Assembly: GCA_038243995.1 (NCBI GenBank)
Contig: JBBRTV010000016.1
Location: 1 to 64,000, forward strand
Source of the DNA: Scleromatobacter sp038243995
GTDB lineage: Bacteria; Pseudomonadota; Gammaproteobacteria; Burkholderiales; Burkholderiaceae_C
Direction of reading: 5' to 3'
DNA: 64,000 bases
Under the pieces are notes generated by a model. It ran no database searches and was not told the origin of the DNA. It saw nothing but the letters and a program-made list of their open reading frames with translations. The position numbers and the translations under genes are program-made. Shown here one piece after another: positions 17,456 to 26,348 of the stretch (positions are counted from its first letter, which is position 1; each line of letters starts with the position of its first letter).

Positions 17456-18100
17456 TCAGTGATCGCGGGCCCGGGTCAGGAAGATGAACGGAATGATGAT
17501 GGGTGCGAGCGGCGCGTAATAGATCAGCTGCACGCCGTCGGCCGCCAGGCGGATCGGCGTGGCGGCATCGTCGACCGCCCTGTCGCCGCGGGTGAAATCG
17601 GTGGTGAATTCGATCGTGTAGGCCTTGTTGAGCGCGGCCTGTTCGGTGCCCACCCGGTACATCCACCCGGTGTAGCGCTGGCCCTTCAGCTGGCCCCCGG
17701 CGGCCCAGCCGCCATCGGCGCCCTGCGCGAGTCCGATGGCGCCGGCCGCGCGCCGCGCGTCGGGCCCCGCATCTGCGGCGAGCGCCAGGGCGTAGTCGCC
17801 CGTGACGACGCCGCGCTGGTCGACGTGGAAGCTGGAGAACGTCGCGGTCACGAGCGGGTGGACAGGCGAATGCAGCGCACGCACGAGCAGCTCGGGCGCG
17901 TCGAAGATGTAATGGTGATTGCGGCCGATGGCGGCGAGGTGCTTGCCGTCTTCCGAGACGAGTACCGATGAGATGCTCTCGCTGTAGGTCTGCGTCTGTG
18001 CAGGCGCCTGCGGCTCGCCCCGACTGGCGCAGCCCGGCAGGGCGCCTCCGAGCAGGGCCGCGAGGGAGAGCACGCACGTGCGTCGAGTTGCATTCACCAC
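17456..18100 (-). CDS. Predicted lipoprotein of unknown function
   Basis: This 214-residue protein has a lipoprotein signal peptide with lipobox LPGC, so Cys24 would be lipidated. The mature part holds repeated short beta-type segments (SSVLVSEDGKHLAAIGRNHHYIFDAP, GVVTGDYALALAAD). A very hydrophobic end (LIYYAPLAPIIIPFIFLT) could be membrane-inserted. I do not recognise a family. It lies 109 bp downstream of the KdpE-type regulator on the same strand, so cotranscription is possible. Confidence 0.7.
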   Translation of the reverse strand: MVNATRRTCVLSLAALLGGALPGCASRGEPQAPAQTQTYSESISSVLVSEDGKHLAAIGRNHHYIFDAPELLVRALHSPVHPLVTATFSSFHVDQRGVVTGDYALALAADAGPDARRAAGAIGLAQGADGGWAAGGQLKGQRYTGWMYRVGTEQAALNKAYTIEFTTDFTRGDRAVDDAATPIRLAADGVQLIYYAPLAPIIIPFIFLTRARDH

Positions 18101-18209
18101 GTTGATCTTTCAGTCGGACAGCGTCGCTGGGTGCCGGGATTATCAGGGCCCGCGAGCGCTCCGCCGATCGAAGACGGCCATCTTGCGCCAGCGGACGCGC
18201 GCGGCGCCC

Positions 18210-18908
18210 TCACGGAACGAACCGGTAGCCTACCCCCAGCTCGGTGACGAGGTGCCGCGGCTGCGACGGGTCGGCTTCCAGCTTCGCCCGCAGGTGCCCC
18301 ATGTAGATGCGCACGTAGTGCGTGTCCTCCGCGTGCGACGGGCCCCACACGGCGCGCAGCAGCTGCGGGTGCGTCAACACCCGATTGGGGTGCGACGCGA
18401 GGTGCGCCAGCAGGCGATATTCGAGCGGTGTCAGGTGCACCGCAACACCGGCGCGTTCGACGGTGCGATGCACGAAATCGACACGGACATCGCCGAACTC
18501 GAGCAGGCTTTGCGCCTCGGCGTTCGCGTGCGGGTGGCGGCGCAGCTGCGCGCGCACGCGGGCCAGCAGCTCGCCCGTGCCGAAGGGCTTGACGAGGTAG
18601 TCGTCCGCCCCGGCATCGAGGGCGGCGATCTTGTCGGCCTCCGTCGTCCGCGCCGAGAGCACGATGATCGGAATATCCGACCAGGTGCGCAATCCACGGA
18701 TGAAGTCGACGCCGTCGCCGTCCGGCAGGCCCAGGTCGAGCACGACCAGGTCGGGCCGGCGCGTGCCTGCCTCGACCAGGCCGCGTTGCACCGTATCCGC
18801 CTCGGACACCTCGAGCGATTCGGCCTGCAGCGACAGCCGGATGAAGCGACGGATCTCGACCTCGTCTTCCACGACCAACACCTTGCCCACCGTCCCGTTC
18901 ATGGTCAT
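18210..18908 (-). CDS. kdpE: OmpR-type response regulator, KdpE-like
   Basis: This 232-residue regulator has a receiver domain (residues 8-120) with phosphoacceptor Asp in LVVLDLGLPDGDG and conserved Lys in YLVKPFGTGELLARV. A winged-helix DNA-binding domain follows (about 135-230, HLTPLEYRLLAHLASHPNRVLTH, LRAVWGPSHAEDTHYVRIYM). LRTWSDIPIIVLSAR, the wing sequences and MGHLRAKLEADPSQPRHLVTELGVGYRF match KdpE closely. KdpE normally pairs with the kinase KdpD to switch on kdpFABC. No KdpD or Kdp ATPase is in the window. The first ATG (18908) and one 6 nt on (18902) are both possible. Confidence 0.85.
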   Translation of the reverse strand: MTMNGTVGKVLVVEDEVEIRRFIRLSLQAESLEVSEADTVQRGLVEAGTRRPDLVVLDLGLPDGDGVDFIRGLRTWSDIPIIVLSARTTEADKIAALDAGADDYLVKPFGTGELLARVRAQLRRHPHANAEAQSLLEFGDVRVDFVHRTVERAGVAVHLTPLEYRLLAHLASHPNRVLTHPQLLRAVWGPSHAEDTHYVRIYMGHLRAKLEADPSQPRHLVTELGVGYRFVP

Positions 18909-19352
18909 CCCTGTCGCCTTTCCCTGCCGCCGCGAAAAACTTGGGCCGTGCGGACGGCAGCATCCGCGACGGCGCCGCCATCATGCCCGGCCCGGCGGGC
19001 CTGGCGTCGTCGAACCGGGGTTCGTTCACCCGCCCGTGCAGGCCGGCGGGCGGTCTCGGGTCCGCCGCCCGCCGCGCTCGCACGCGCACCGCACGAGCGC
19101 GGCCAGACATTGACAAGGCGCAGCAAGGCGCCAGGAAACGGGCGCAAAAGCTGGCTGGAACGGTTCGTTCGCAGGAGCTCGCGGGGCCGCCGGGGGATTG
19201 CAGGGCATCGGAACGTCCGCAGATGAGAGACACGTCCCTGGCGGGCCGCCCGATTGCTGCGAGGTTTTGAAGAATGCGTACGAAATTGCCGGATGCCGAA
19301 TAGAATGTAAGCGTCCACTATCACTACAAGCCCCAGGATTGGAGTATCCGGC
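18909..19352. other. 444-bp gap between kdpE-like gene and rpoH
   Basis: I see no gene here that I can support. A leftward frame across it is Arg-rich with no family resemblance. The last 90 bp are richer in A and T and hold the rpoH leader, including a TAGAAT hexamer at 19301-19306 and an inverted pair around the rpoH start. No remnant of kdpD is recognisable. Confidence 0.5.

Positions 19353-19353
<1 letters not shown>
19287..19353 (+). promoter_or_regulatory. Inverted pair flanking the rpoH initiation region
   Basis: TGCCGGAT at 19287-19294 is the exact reverse complement of ATCCGGCA at 19346-19353, which ends on the A of the rpoH ATG and directly follows the GGAG ribosome site at 19341-19344. 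If the transcript starts upstream of 19287, the two could pair and block initiation, as in the heat-sensing rpoH leader of E. coli. If TAGAAT at 19301-19306 is the -10 box, the first arm is not transcribed and the idea fails. Confidence 0.35.
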
Positions 19354-20375
<1,022 letters not shown>

Positions 20376-20398
20376 TTGCGCCCCGGCGGCATCGACCA

Positions 20399-20428
20399 GC
20401 AAGACGGACGCCTCGGCGTCCGTCTTGC
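20399..20428. terminator. Bidirectional terminator between rpoH and sco1/senC
   Basis: GCAAGACGGACGC at 20399-20411 and GCGTCCGTCTTGC at 20416-20428 form a perfect 13-bp stem with a CTCG loop. It lies between two convergent genes. The T-tract is weak on both sides, so it works by stem strength or with Rho. Confidence 0.75.
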
Positions 20429-20522
20429 CTTGCGCGAGGCGCACGGCCCCGCGTTCGACACCTTCCGCGCGACAGCGCCCAGCCGCCGGCAGCAGCGCAC
20501 TACCCGCAAGCGCGCGGCCAGT

Positions 20523-21131
20523 TCAGCCCTTCTCGTCCAGCAGGGCCTTCAGGTCGGCCGCCAGCAGGCCCGGCTCCATGTTCTGCCGCGCGAACAGTCG
20601 CACGCGACCCTGGGTGTCGAAGACGTAGGTGCCGGCGGTGTGATCCATCGTGTAGCTGTCGGCCGTCTTGCCGGGCACCTTCTCGTAGAAGACCTTGAAC
20701 TCGCGCGCGACGGCCCGGGTCTGCGCGTCGTCGCCGCGCAACGCGAGGAAGTCGGGCCGGAAGGCCGTCACGTAGTTCTTCAAGAGCACCGCGCTGTCGC
20801 GCGCCGGATCGATCGTGATGAAGACGACCTGCAGGCGCGAGGCGTCGGTGCCCAGCGTCTTCTCGACGCCGGCGAGTTCGGCCATCGTGGTCGGGCACGC
20901 GTCCGGGCATTGGGTGTAGCCGAAGAAGACGGTGACGACCTTTCCTTTGAAGTCGGCCAGCGTGCGGCGCTTGCCGTCGAAATCGGGCAGGTCGAACTGG
21001 CGCGCGTACTCGGCGCCGGTCAGGTCGACGGCGTTGAAGTGATGGGCCGGCGCAGTGCGCTGGCAGCCTGTGAGCGCCAGGGCAGCGATGGCGGCGGCGC
21101 AATTGAGGACGAGGCGGCGGGAAGGCGTCAT
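20523..21131 (-). CDS. SCO1/SenC copper chaperone for cytochrome oxidase
   Basis: This 202-residue membrane-anchored or lipid-anchored thioredoxin-fold protein delivers copper to the CuA site of CoxB. The N-terminal signal ends in LALTGCQR, a lipobox-like LTGC, so a lipoprotein is possible. The copper motif is CPDAC (GYTQCPDACPTT), and the distal histidine lies in SYTMDHTAGTYVFD. The ATG at 21131 overlaps the ctaB stop as ATGA. It is the last gene of the cytochrome oxidase assembly operon and ends before the shared terminator. Confidence 0.93.
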   Translation of the reverse strand: MTPSRRLVLNCAAAIAALALTGCQRTAPAHHFNAVDLTGAEYARQFDLPDFDGKRRTLADFKGKVVTVFFGYTQCPDACPTTMAELAGVEKTLGTDASRLQVVFITIDPARDSAVLLKNYVTAFRPDFLALRGDDAQTRAVAREFKVFYEKVPGKTADSYTMDHTAGTYVFDTQGRVRLFARQNMEPGLLAADLKALLDEKG

Positions 21132-22042
21132 GGCCTGAAGAAATGGTCGTAGTGATCGACCAGCAACGCGGCGAACAACAGCGACAGGTAGAGGATCGAG
21201 AAGCGGAAGGTCCTGCGCGCGAGTTCGTCGCTGTAATGGCGCCAGAGCCGGAACGCGTACGCGGAGAAGAGGACACCCAGCACGGCCGCGCAGGCGAGGT
21301 ACAGCGGGCCGCTGAGGCCGCTCACGAACGGCAGCATCGTGCCGGCGAACAGCACGAGCGTGTAGAGGAAGACGTGCAGCTTCGTGAAGTCGGGGCCGTG
21401 CGTCACGGGCAGCATCGGCAGCCCGGCCTTGCGGTAGTCCTCGGTGCGGTAGAGCGCCAGCGCCCAGAAGTGCGGCGGCGTCCACAGGAAGATGATCAGG
21501 CACAGGAGCCAGGCATCGGCGCTCGCCTCGCCGCGCATGGCGGCCCAGCCGAGCACGGGCGGCATCGCGCCGGAGGCGCCGCCGATGACGATGTTCTGCG
21601 GCGTCAGCGGCTTGAGCACGAGCGTGTAGATGATCGCGTAGCCGACGAAGGTAGCCAGCGTCAGCCACAGCGTCAATGCGTTGACGTAGGCCACCAGCAG
21701 CAGGCCACCCGCGGTGCAGAGCAGGATCGAGAAGGTCAGCGTCTGCGTGTTCGTCAGCTCGCCCTTGGCGGTCGGCCGCCAGGCCGTGCGCGTCATGCGG
21801 CGGTCGATCTGCTGCTCGACCAGGCAATTGAAGGCCGCCGCGGCCGCGGCGACCAGCCAGATGCCCGCAGTCGCGGCGAGCGCGGGCACGAGCGGTGGCC
21901 AGCCGGGAACCGCGAGGAACATGCCGATCACAGCGCAGAAAACTATCAGCTGCACGACGCGCGGCTTGGTCAGCGCATAGAACTGGCGCCAGCGCGAGGG
22001 CGCGGCAGGGGAAGCGGGGGCGATGACGGGGACAGAGCTCAT
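21128..22042 (-). CDS. ctaB: Protohaem IX farnesyltransferase (haem O synthase)
   Basis: This 304-residue UbiA-superfamily membrane enzyme adds a farnesyl group to haem b to make haem o. The prenyl-diphosphate and Mg site reads NCLVEQQIDRRMTRTAWRPT. The second loop reads YTLVLKPLTPQNIVIGGASGAMPP. About eight or nine membrane segments follow. The ATG at 22042 overlaps the ctaA stop as ATGA, which fixes the start although the frame runs far upstream. Product passes to CtaA in the same operon. Confidence 0.96.
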   Translation of the reverse strand: MSSVPVIAPASPAAPSRWRQFYALTKPRVVQLIVFCAVIGMFLAVPGWPPLVPALAATAGIWLVAAAAAAFNCLVEQQIDRRMTRTAWRPTAKGELTNTQTLTFSILLCTAGGLLLVAYVNALTLWLTLATFVGYAIIYTLVLKPLTPQNIVIGGASGAMPPVLGWAAMRGEASADAWLLCLIIFLWTPPHFWALALYRTEDYRKAGLPMLPVTHGPDFTKLHVFLYTLVLFAGTMLPFVSGLSGPLYLACAAVLGVLFSAYAFRLWRHYSDELARRTFRFSILYLSLLFAALLVDHYDHFFRP

Positions 22043-23154
22043 GTCGGAAACAGGCGATTTCGGGATTTCAGCGCGACCGCGGCCTCGAGGCCGAGACAGA
22101 CCACCAGTGCGGCCGCACCGGCAGTGTGCGCCAGTGCGGCGACCATCGGCCAACCGAGGACAACATTCGACAGGCCGGTGGCCAATTGCAGCAGTACCAG
22201 TCCGCCGATGACGAGCGCCCGGCGCCGGGCGGGGACACCACGATGCCACAGTCGCATGACCAGCCAGCCGACGGCGGCGACGACGACGACCGCGAAGAGG
22301 CGATGCGTCCACTGGATCGCCACGAGCGCGGCCATGCTGATCGGTGCGCCATCGGGCCGACGGCCGAGTTCGCGCAGGAACGTGAAGCCTTCCGACCAGT
22401 GCATGGCGGGCCACCACTGGCCGTTGCACTGCGGGAAGCCGGTGCAGGCGAGCACGGCGTAGTTCGTGCTGACCCAGCCGCCGAGCGCGATCTGCGCCGC
22501 GAGCGCGAAGCCGGCCAGCGACAGCGCCCAGCGGTCGCGTGCGGAGCCTGTCCAGGCGGGGCCCGGCGCCGCAGAGGTCGACTGCAGCGCAAGCAGGGCG
22601 AGCAGGCCCATGCCGCCGAGCAGGTGCACGGTGACGATGGCCGGATAGAGTTTCCAGGTCACGGTCAGCGCGCCGAACACGCCCTGGGCGATGACCCAGG
22701 CCAGCGTCAGCGCCGCCCAGAGCTGCGCGCGGCGATCGCGGGCGACCGCCGCCGCCACGAGCATGAGAATGATCAGCGATCCCAGCGCCATCGCGAAGTA
22801 GCGGTGGATCATCTCGATCCACGCCTTGCGTTCGGTGACTGGCCCCTCGGGCGCGCGCGCCTGCGCCTCGGCGATCGGGTGCGCAGCGGCGAGCGGGCTC
22901 GCCGAGGCGTAGCAGCCCGGCCAGTCGGGGCAACCCAGGCCCGAATCGCTCAGGCGCGTGAAGGCGCCGAACACGACCAGGTCGAAGCAGAGGAACAGCG
23001 TCAGCGCGGCCAGGGCGCCGACGCGCTGCACGCGGTTCTTGTGGCGCAGGCCGCCGCGCCACCAGGCGATCATCAGGACAATCGAGCCGATCGCGAGTGC
23101 AATCAGTGCGAGGCCGGTAAGCGAGTGCCAGTCGTAGGACGGTGCCGGCGTCAT
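22039..23154 (-). CDS. ctaA: Haem A synthase (COX15/CtaA)
   Basis: This 371-residue membrane protein oxidises the haem o methyl group to make haem a. Eight membrane segments are visible. Typical haem-ligand regions include FGAFTRLSDSGLGCPDWPGCY, WIEMIHRYFAM, IVTVHLLGGMGLLALL and WTHRLFAVVVV. The CPDWPGC cysteine pair in the first periplasmic loop is that of class B-type enzymes. It lies 49 bp downstream of the CxxxC membrane protein gene. Confidence 0.95.
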   Translation of the reverse strand: MTPAPSYDWHSLTGLALIALAIGSIVLMIAWWRGGLRHKNRVQRVGALAALTLFLCFDLVVFGAFTRLSDSGLGCPDWPGCYASASPLAAAHPIAEAQARAPEGPVTERKAWIEMIHRYFAMALGSLIILMLVAAAVARDRRAQLWAALTLAWVIAQGVFGALTVTWKLYPAIVTVHLLGGMGLLALLALQSTSAAPGPAWTGSARDRWALSLAGFALAAQIALGGWVSTNYAVLACTGFPQCNGQWWPAMHWSEGFTFLRELGRRPDGAPISMAALVAIQWTHRLFAVVVVAAVGWLVMRLWHRGVPARRRALVIGGLVLLQLATGLSNVVLGWPMVAALAHTAGAAALVVCLGLEAAVALKSRNRLFPT

Positions 23155-23203
23155 CGGGCCCGCCCCACGCCGCGCACGGCACGGCCTTCGACGCCGGGAC
23201 GGG

Positions 23204-23920
23204 TCATCGCTTGTCCCGTCCGGCCCGATCCCACCACGACGAGGCGCTCAGCAGCCGCGCGAGGTCCTTCTTCAGCTTGACGGGGTCGGCGTCTGCCGGC
23301 GCGCGCATCATCCAGTTGCCGAGCGGATCGACGATGTAGAGGTGATCCTCCAGCGCGTGCCCGCCCTCCGGCTCGAGCCAGTGCGCGAGCGCGGCACGCT
23401 CGACGCGATAAGCGGCGACCGCAGGCTTCGCCTCGATGGCGGCTTGCACGGCGGGCGCGAGCGGTTCGGGGCTGTCGATCAGCCAGATCTTGTCGACGCG
23501 GTCGCTCTCGGCGCCGGTCATCTCGCGCAACTGGCGCTGCATGAACAGGCGCCGCTCGCAGGCTTTGTCGCAGTTCGCGGGGGCGACGACGATCAGAAGC
23601 CACTGGCCCTTCAGCGCGGTCAGCGGAAACGAGTGTCCGGCCAGGTCCTGGGCGGGCAGCGCGACGAGGTCGGGCAGCGGACGCTGCGGTTCGATGAGGG
23701 TCGCGTAGTTGGCGCGGCCCTGCGGACGGATGAAGAAGTAGGTCAGGTACGACAGCAAGACCGGCAAGGCGCAGGCGAGCAGGATCAGCAGCATCGTCCG
23801 GCGACCGCGACGGCTCTGGGCGTCGGCGTAGTCGCGCATCGGCGCCGGGGTGGCGTGCAGCGTCAACGTGAGGGATTCGGAGCCGGTGGCGGCGGGATCG
23901 TCGGGCGGCGTGGGGTTCAT
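23204..23920 (-). CDS. Membrane-anchored thioredoxin-fold protein with CxxxC, oxidase assembly
   Basis: This 238-residue protein has one N-terminal membrane segment (about 43-65, MLLILLACALPVLLSYLTYFF). A periplasmic domain follows with strands PLTALKGQWLLIVVAPANCDKACERR. NCDKAC gives a CxxxC like that of Sco proteins. A distal DHLYIVDPLGNWMMR matches the Sco strand that normally carries a histidine; here His precedes LYIVD, as in Sco1. It lies between SURF1 and ctaA with a 4-bp overlap to SURF1. I infer a second copper or thiol factor for oxidase assembly. It is often labelled only transmembrane protein. Confidence 0.8.
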   Translation of the reverse strand: MNPTPPDDPAATGSESLTLTLHATPAPMRDYADAQSRRGRRTMLLILLACALPVLLSYLTYFFIRPQGRANYATLIEPQRPLPDLVALPAQDLAGHSFPLTALKGQWLLIVVAPANCDKACERRLFMQRQLREMTGAESDRVDKIWLIDSPEPLAPAVQAAIEAKPAVAAYRVERAALAHWLEPEGGHALEDHLYIVDPLGNWMMRAPADADPVKLKKDLARLLSASSWWDRAGRDKR

Positions 23921-24780
23921 GGAAGCGGGGAGTCATCGACGCGATCGTCGACTCGGGGATCGGAATCGGAGGGCGGCACGGGTTGCCGGCGAAAGAACTG
24001 CATCCACGCGTAGAGGACCAGGAACGCGACACTCATCGCGAACCACTGCACGGCGTAGCCGTAGTTGGTCACCACGCCGATGTCGGGGGCCGCCCAGTCC
24101 CGCCGCAGGCCATCGCCCGCATTGTCGGCGGTCGCGTCCTCGATGATCGTGACGGGCCGCAGCGACAGGCCGACCTCGGCCGCGAACGGCGTCGGTTCGA
24201 GATTCTGCCGCACCGGCCCGGGGACGCCACGGCCGATGTCGATCCAGTGCGAGGGCCAGGGCGCCACGCGCCCGTCGATGCGCACCGGTCCCGTTGGCGC
24301 GGGAATCGCGGGCGCCTTCATCGGATCGGCATCGTCGCGGGCCACCCAGCCGCGCTGCACGACCACCGCGTCGCCGGTGGGCAGGCGCAGGGGTGTCATG
24401 ACGAAGAAACCGGCGCGCTCGTCCATCGTGCGGTTCATCAGGAAGACTGTGTGGGCGCCGTCCCATTGACCCTGCAGTACGACATGGCGCTGCCATTGCC
24501 CCACGCCGGCGGCGGAATCGCTGGCCAGCTCGGCCGGGGTGAGCGGCGCCTGGGCGCCGCGCTCGGCGATCAGCGCGGCGTTGGCGAGCTTCTGGTGGGC
24601 GCGCGACAGCTGCCACACGCCAAAGCGCGCGGTCAGCAGCGCCGCAGCCAGCGCGACCACGAACCAGGCGACACGCGATCGGATCGTGCGGGGCCGCGCC
24701 GGCGCATCGGAAGGGGGCCCGCCGGGCGCGGGGGAACCCCGGGCTGCCGCGGCGCTGTCGGTGGAATAATCGCTCTTCAT
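23917..24780 (-). CDS. SURF1 family cytochrome oxidase assembly protein
   Basis: This 287-residue protein has two membrane segments, one near residues 33-50 (VAWFVVALAAALLTARFGVWQLSRA) and one near the C-terminus (YAVQWFAMSVAFLVLYAWMQF). The middle carries the SURF1 pattern VVLQGQWDGAHTVFLMNRTMDE and VVVQRGWVARDD. It helps insert haem a into CoxA. The ATG at 24780 shares the CATG tetranucleotide with the DUF2909 gene on the other strand, so the two start codons overlap by two bases. No ribosome site is clear at this ATG. Confidence 0.92.
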   Translation of the reverse strand: MKSDYSTDSAAAARGSPAPGGPPSDAPARPRTIRSRVAWFVVALAAALLTARFGVWQLSRAHQKLANAALIAERGAQAPLTPAELASDSAAGVGQWQRHVVLQGQWDGAHTVFLMNRTMDERAGFFVMTPLRLPTGDAVVVQRGWVARDDADPMKAPAIPAPTGPVRIDGRVAPWPSHWIDIGRGVPGPVRQNLEPTPFAAEVGLSLRPVTIIEDATADNAGDGLRRDWAAPDIGVVTNYGYAVQWFAMSVAFLVLYAWMQFFRRQPVPPSDSDPRVDDRVDDSPLP

Positions 24781-25003
24781 GAAAATCGTGATCGTCGCAT
24801 TCCTGGTGCTCGTCGTCGCCGCACTGGGCGGCGCCGGATTCTTCATGTTGCGTCGCAAGCCGGAGAGCTCCGGTGAAGCCGACAAGCGGATGGCACGCGT
24901 GCTGGCGATACGCGTCGGCCTGTCGGTCACGCTGTTCCTGTTGATTCTCCTCGCCTGGGCCCTGGGCTGGATCCATCCATCGGGGATTCCCGTCGGCACC
25001 TGA
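24779..25003 (+). CDS. DUF2909 twin-transmembrane protein
   Basis: This 74-residue protein has two membrane helices (about 3-25 and 46-66) joined by RRKPESSGEADKRMARVLAIRVGLS, matching DUF2909. Such proteins lie in beta- and gamma-proteobacterial cytochrome oxidase loci and their role is unknown. The gene is antisense to its neighbours. AATAAT lies 8 nt before the ATG. It ends before a strong terminator shared with coxC. Confidence 0.85.
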   Translation: MKIVIVAFLVLVVAALGGAGFFMLRRKPESSGEADKRMARVLAIRVGLSVTLFLLILLAWALGWIHPSGIPVGT

Positions 25004-25062
25004 GCAAGCCGGGCTGCGCGCGCTCGTTCGATGCCGCGCTCGACGAGATGTTCCCTTAACGA

Positions 25063-25093
25063 CAACGCCGCCCGGGAGAACTGGGCGGCGTTG
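25063..25093. terminator. Bidirectional terminator between DUF2909 gene and coxC
   Basis: CAACGCCGCCC at 25063-25073 and GGGCGGCGTTG at 25083-25093 form a perfect 11-bp stem with a 9-nt loop. CTGTTTC follows rightward. It serves two convergent transcripts and should end the coxBA-ctaG-coxC transcript. Confidence 0.75.
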
Positions 25094-25133
25094 CTGTTTC
25101 AGGCGGCGGCGAGCCTGCGCTCGCTGCCAGGAG

Positions 25134-26018
25134 TCAGAGCCAGTAGACCACGACGTAGAGGCCCAGCCAGACCACGTCGACGAAGTGCCAGTACCAGGCG
25201 GCGCCTTCGAACCCGAAGTGGCGCGTCGGCGTGAAGTGGCCCTTCTGGAGTCGCAGCGTGATGAACAACAGCATCAGCATGCCCACGAACACGTGGAAGC
25301 CGTGGAAGCCGGTGAGCATGAAGAAGGTCGAGCCGTAGATGCCCGACGACAACTTCAGGTTCAGCTCGGTATAGGCCTCGTGGTACTCGTAGGCCTGGAA
25401 GCAGAGGAAGCTCGCGCCCAGCAGCACGGTCAGCCACATCCAGGCGATCGCCTTCAGGCGCTGGTTGGCGATCAACGCATGGTGGGCGATAGTCAGCGTG
25501 ACGCCGGAGGACAGCAGGATCGCGGTGTTCAGGGTCGGGATCGGCCACGGGCCCATCGTGCGGAACGGCGCGATGGTGTCGGCGGGCGAGGCCGTGACGC
25601 CGGCCTGCACGCTCGGCCAGATCGCGTGGAAATCCGGCCACAGCAACTGGTGATCGAGGTTGCCCAGCATGGGCAGCGCGACGTTGCGTGCCCAGAACAG
25701 CGCACCGAAGAACGACGCGAAGAACATGACCTCCGAGAAGATGAACCAGCTCATGCTCCAGCGGAAGGACACATCGACACGGTCGGAATACTGGCCTGAC
25801 TCGCTCTCGCCGATCGCGGTCGTGAACCACTGCGCCAGCGTCGCGAGCCAGACCACGACGCCGGTCAGCACGCACCAACTGCCCCACGCGTGGCCGTTGA
25901 TCCACTGGCTGCCGCCGAGAACCATCAGGAACAGCCCGACGGCGACGCTGACCGGATAGCGCGACGGCGTGGGGATGAAGTAGTGCGGTGTGCTTGCGTG
26001 GGGAGTCGCGGCGGACAT
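25134..26018 (-). CDS. ctaE: Cytochrome c oxidase subunit III
   Basis: This 294-residue subunit III has seven membrane segments. Typical stretches are YFIPTPSRYPVSVAVGLFLM, FFASFFGALFWARNVALP, TGFHGFHVFVGMLML and GAAWYWHFVDVVWLGLYVVVY. It stabilises the oxidase and its proton uptake. GGAGAA lies about 9 nt before the ATG. It is the last gene of the structural operon. Confidence 0.97.
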   Translation of the reverse strand: MSAATPHASTPHYFIPTPSRYPVSVAVGLFLMVLGGSQWINGHAWGSWCVLTGVVVWLATLAQWFTTAIGESESGQYSDRVDVSFRWSMSWFIFSEVMFFASFFGALFWARNVALPMLGNLDHQLLWPDFHAIWPSVQAGVTASPADTIAPFRTMGPWPIPTLNTAILLSSGVTLTIAHHALIANQRLKAIAWMWLTVLLGASFLCFQAYEYHEAYTELNLKLSSGIYGSTFFMLTGFHGFHVFVGMLMLLFITLRLQKGHFTPTRHFGFEGAAWYWHFVDVVWLGLYVVVYWL

Positions 26019-26075
26019 GTGTGCTTTTCTCCAGACTCTTCTGATCGTTGAATCGCTTGTGGGGTCGCGTGTCGC

Positions 26076-26348
26076 TCAGCGAGCGGCGCCCGACCCGATT
26101 ACCCAATGGACCAGCAGCACGAGCACGAGCACGAACAGCGCGGCGCCGAGGACGCCCGCGATGATCACGTGGATCGGGTTCAACTGCTTCACGTCCTGCT
26201 CGTGGTCGGTCGACCGCCGGATGCCCAGGAACGACCATGCCACGGCGCGTGCCGTCTGGCCGAACGCGGCCTTGCGCGCGGTCGGCGACGTCGGCTCGCG
26301 TTCCGGCTCGGGTGGCAGCACTGGATCGGTCATCAGGGCGTCAGGCAT
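26076..26348 (-). CDS. DUF2970 small membrane protein
   Basis: This 90-residue protein has a soluble N-terminal half with AVAWSFLGIRRSTDHEQDV and a single membrane helix near residues 62-83, matching DUF2970. It is always found beside cox genes in this group and its function is unknown. The first ATG overlaps the ctaG stop by 8 bp; an ATG 15 nt later (26333) is an equally possible start. Confidence 0.85.
   Translation of the reverse strand: MPDALMTDPVLPPEPEREPTSPTARKAAFGQTARAVAWSFLGIRRSTDHEQDVKQLNPIHVIIAGVLGAALFVLVLVLLVHWVIGSGAAR

Noticed and set aside
14729..17971. Very long rightward open frame opposite the two GGDEF genes
   Set aside because: It is antisense to three well-supported genes, has low-complexity Arg/Gln/His-rich translation and no family motif. 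Long antisense frames are normal in DNA this GC-rich.
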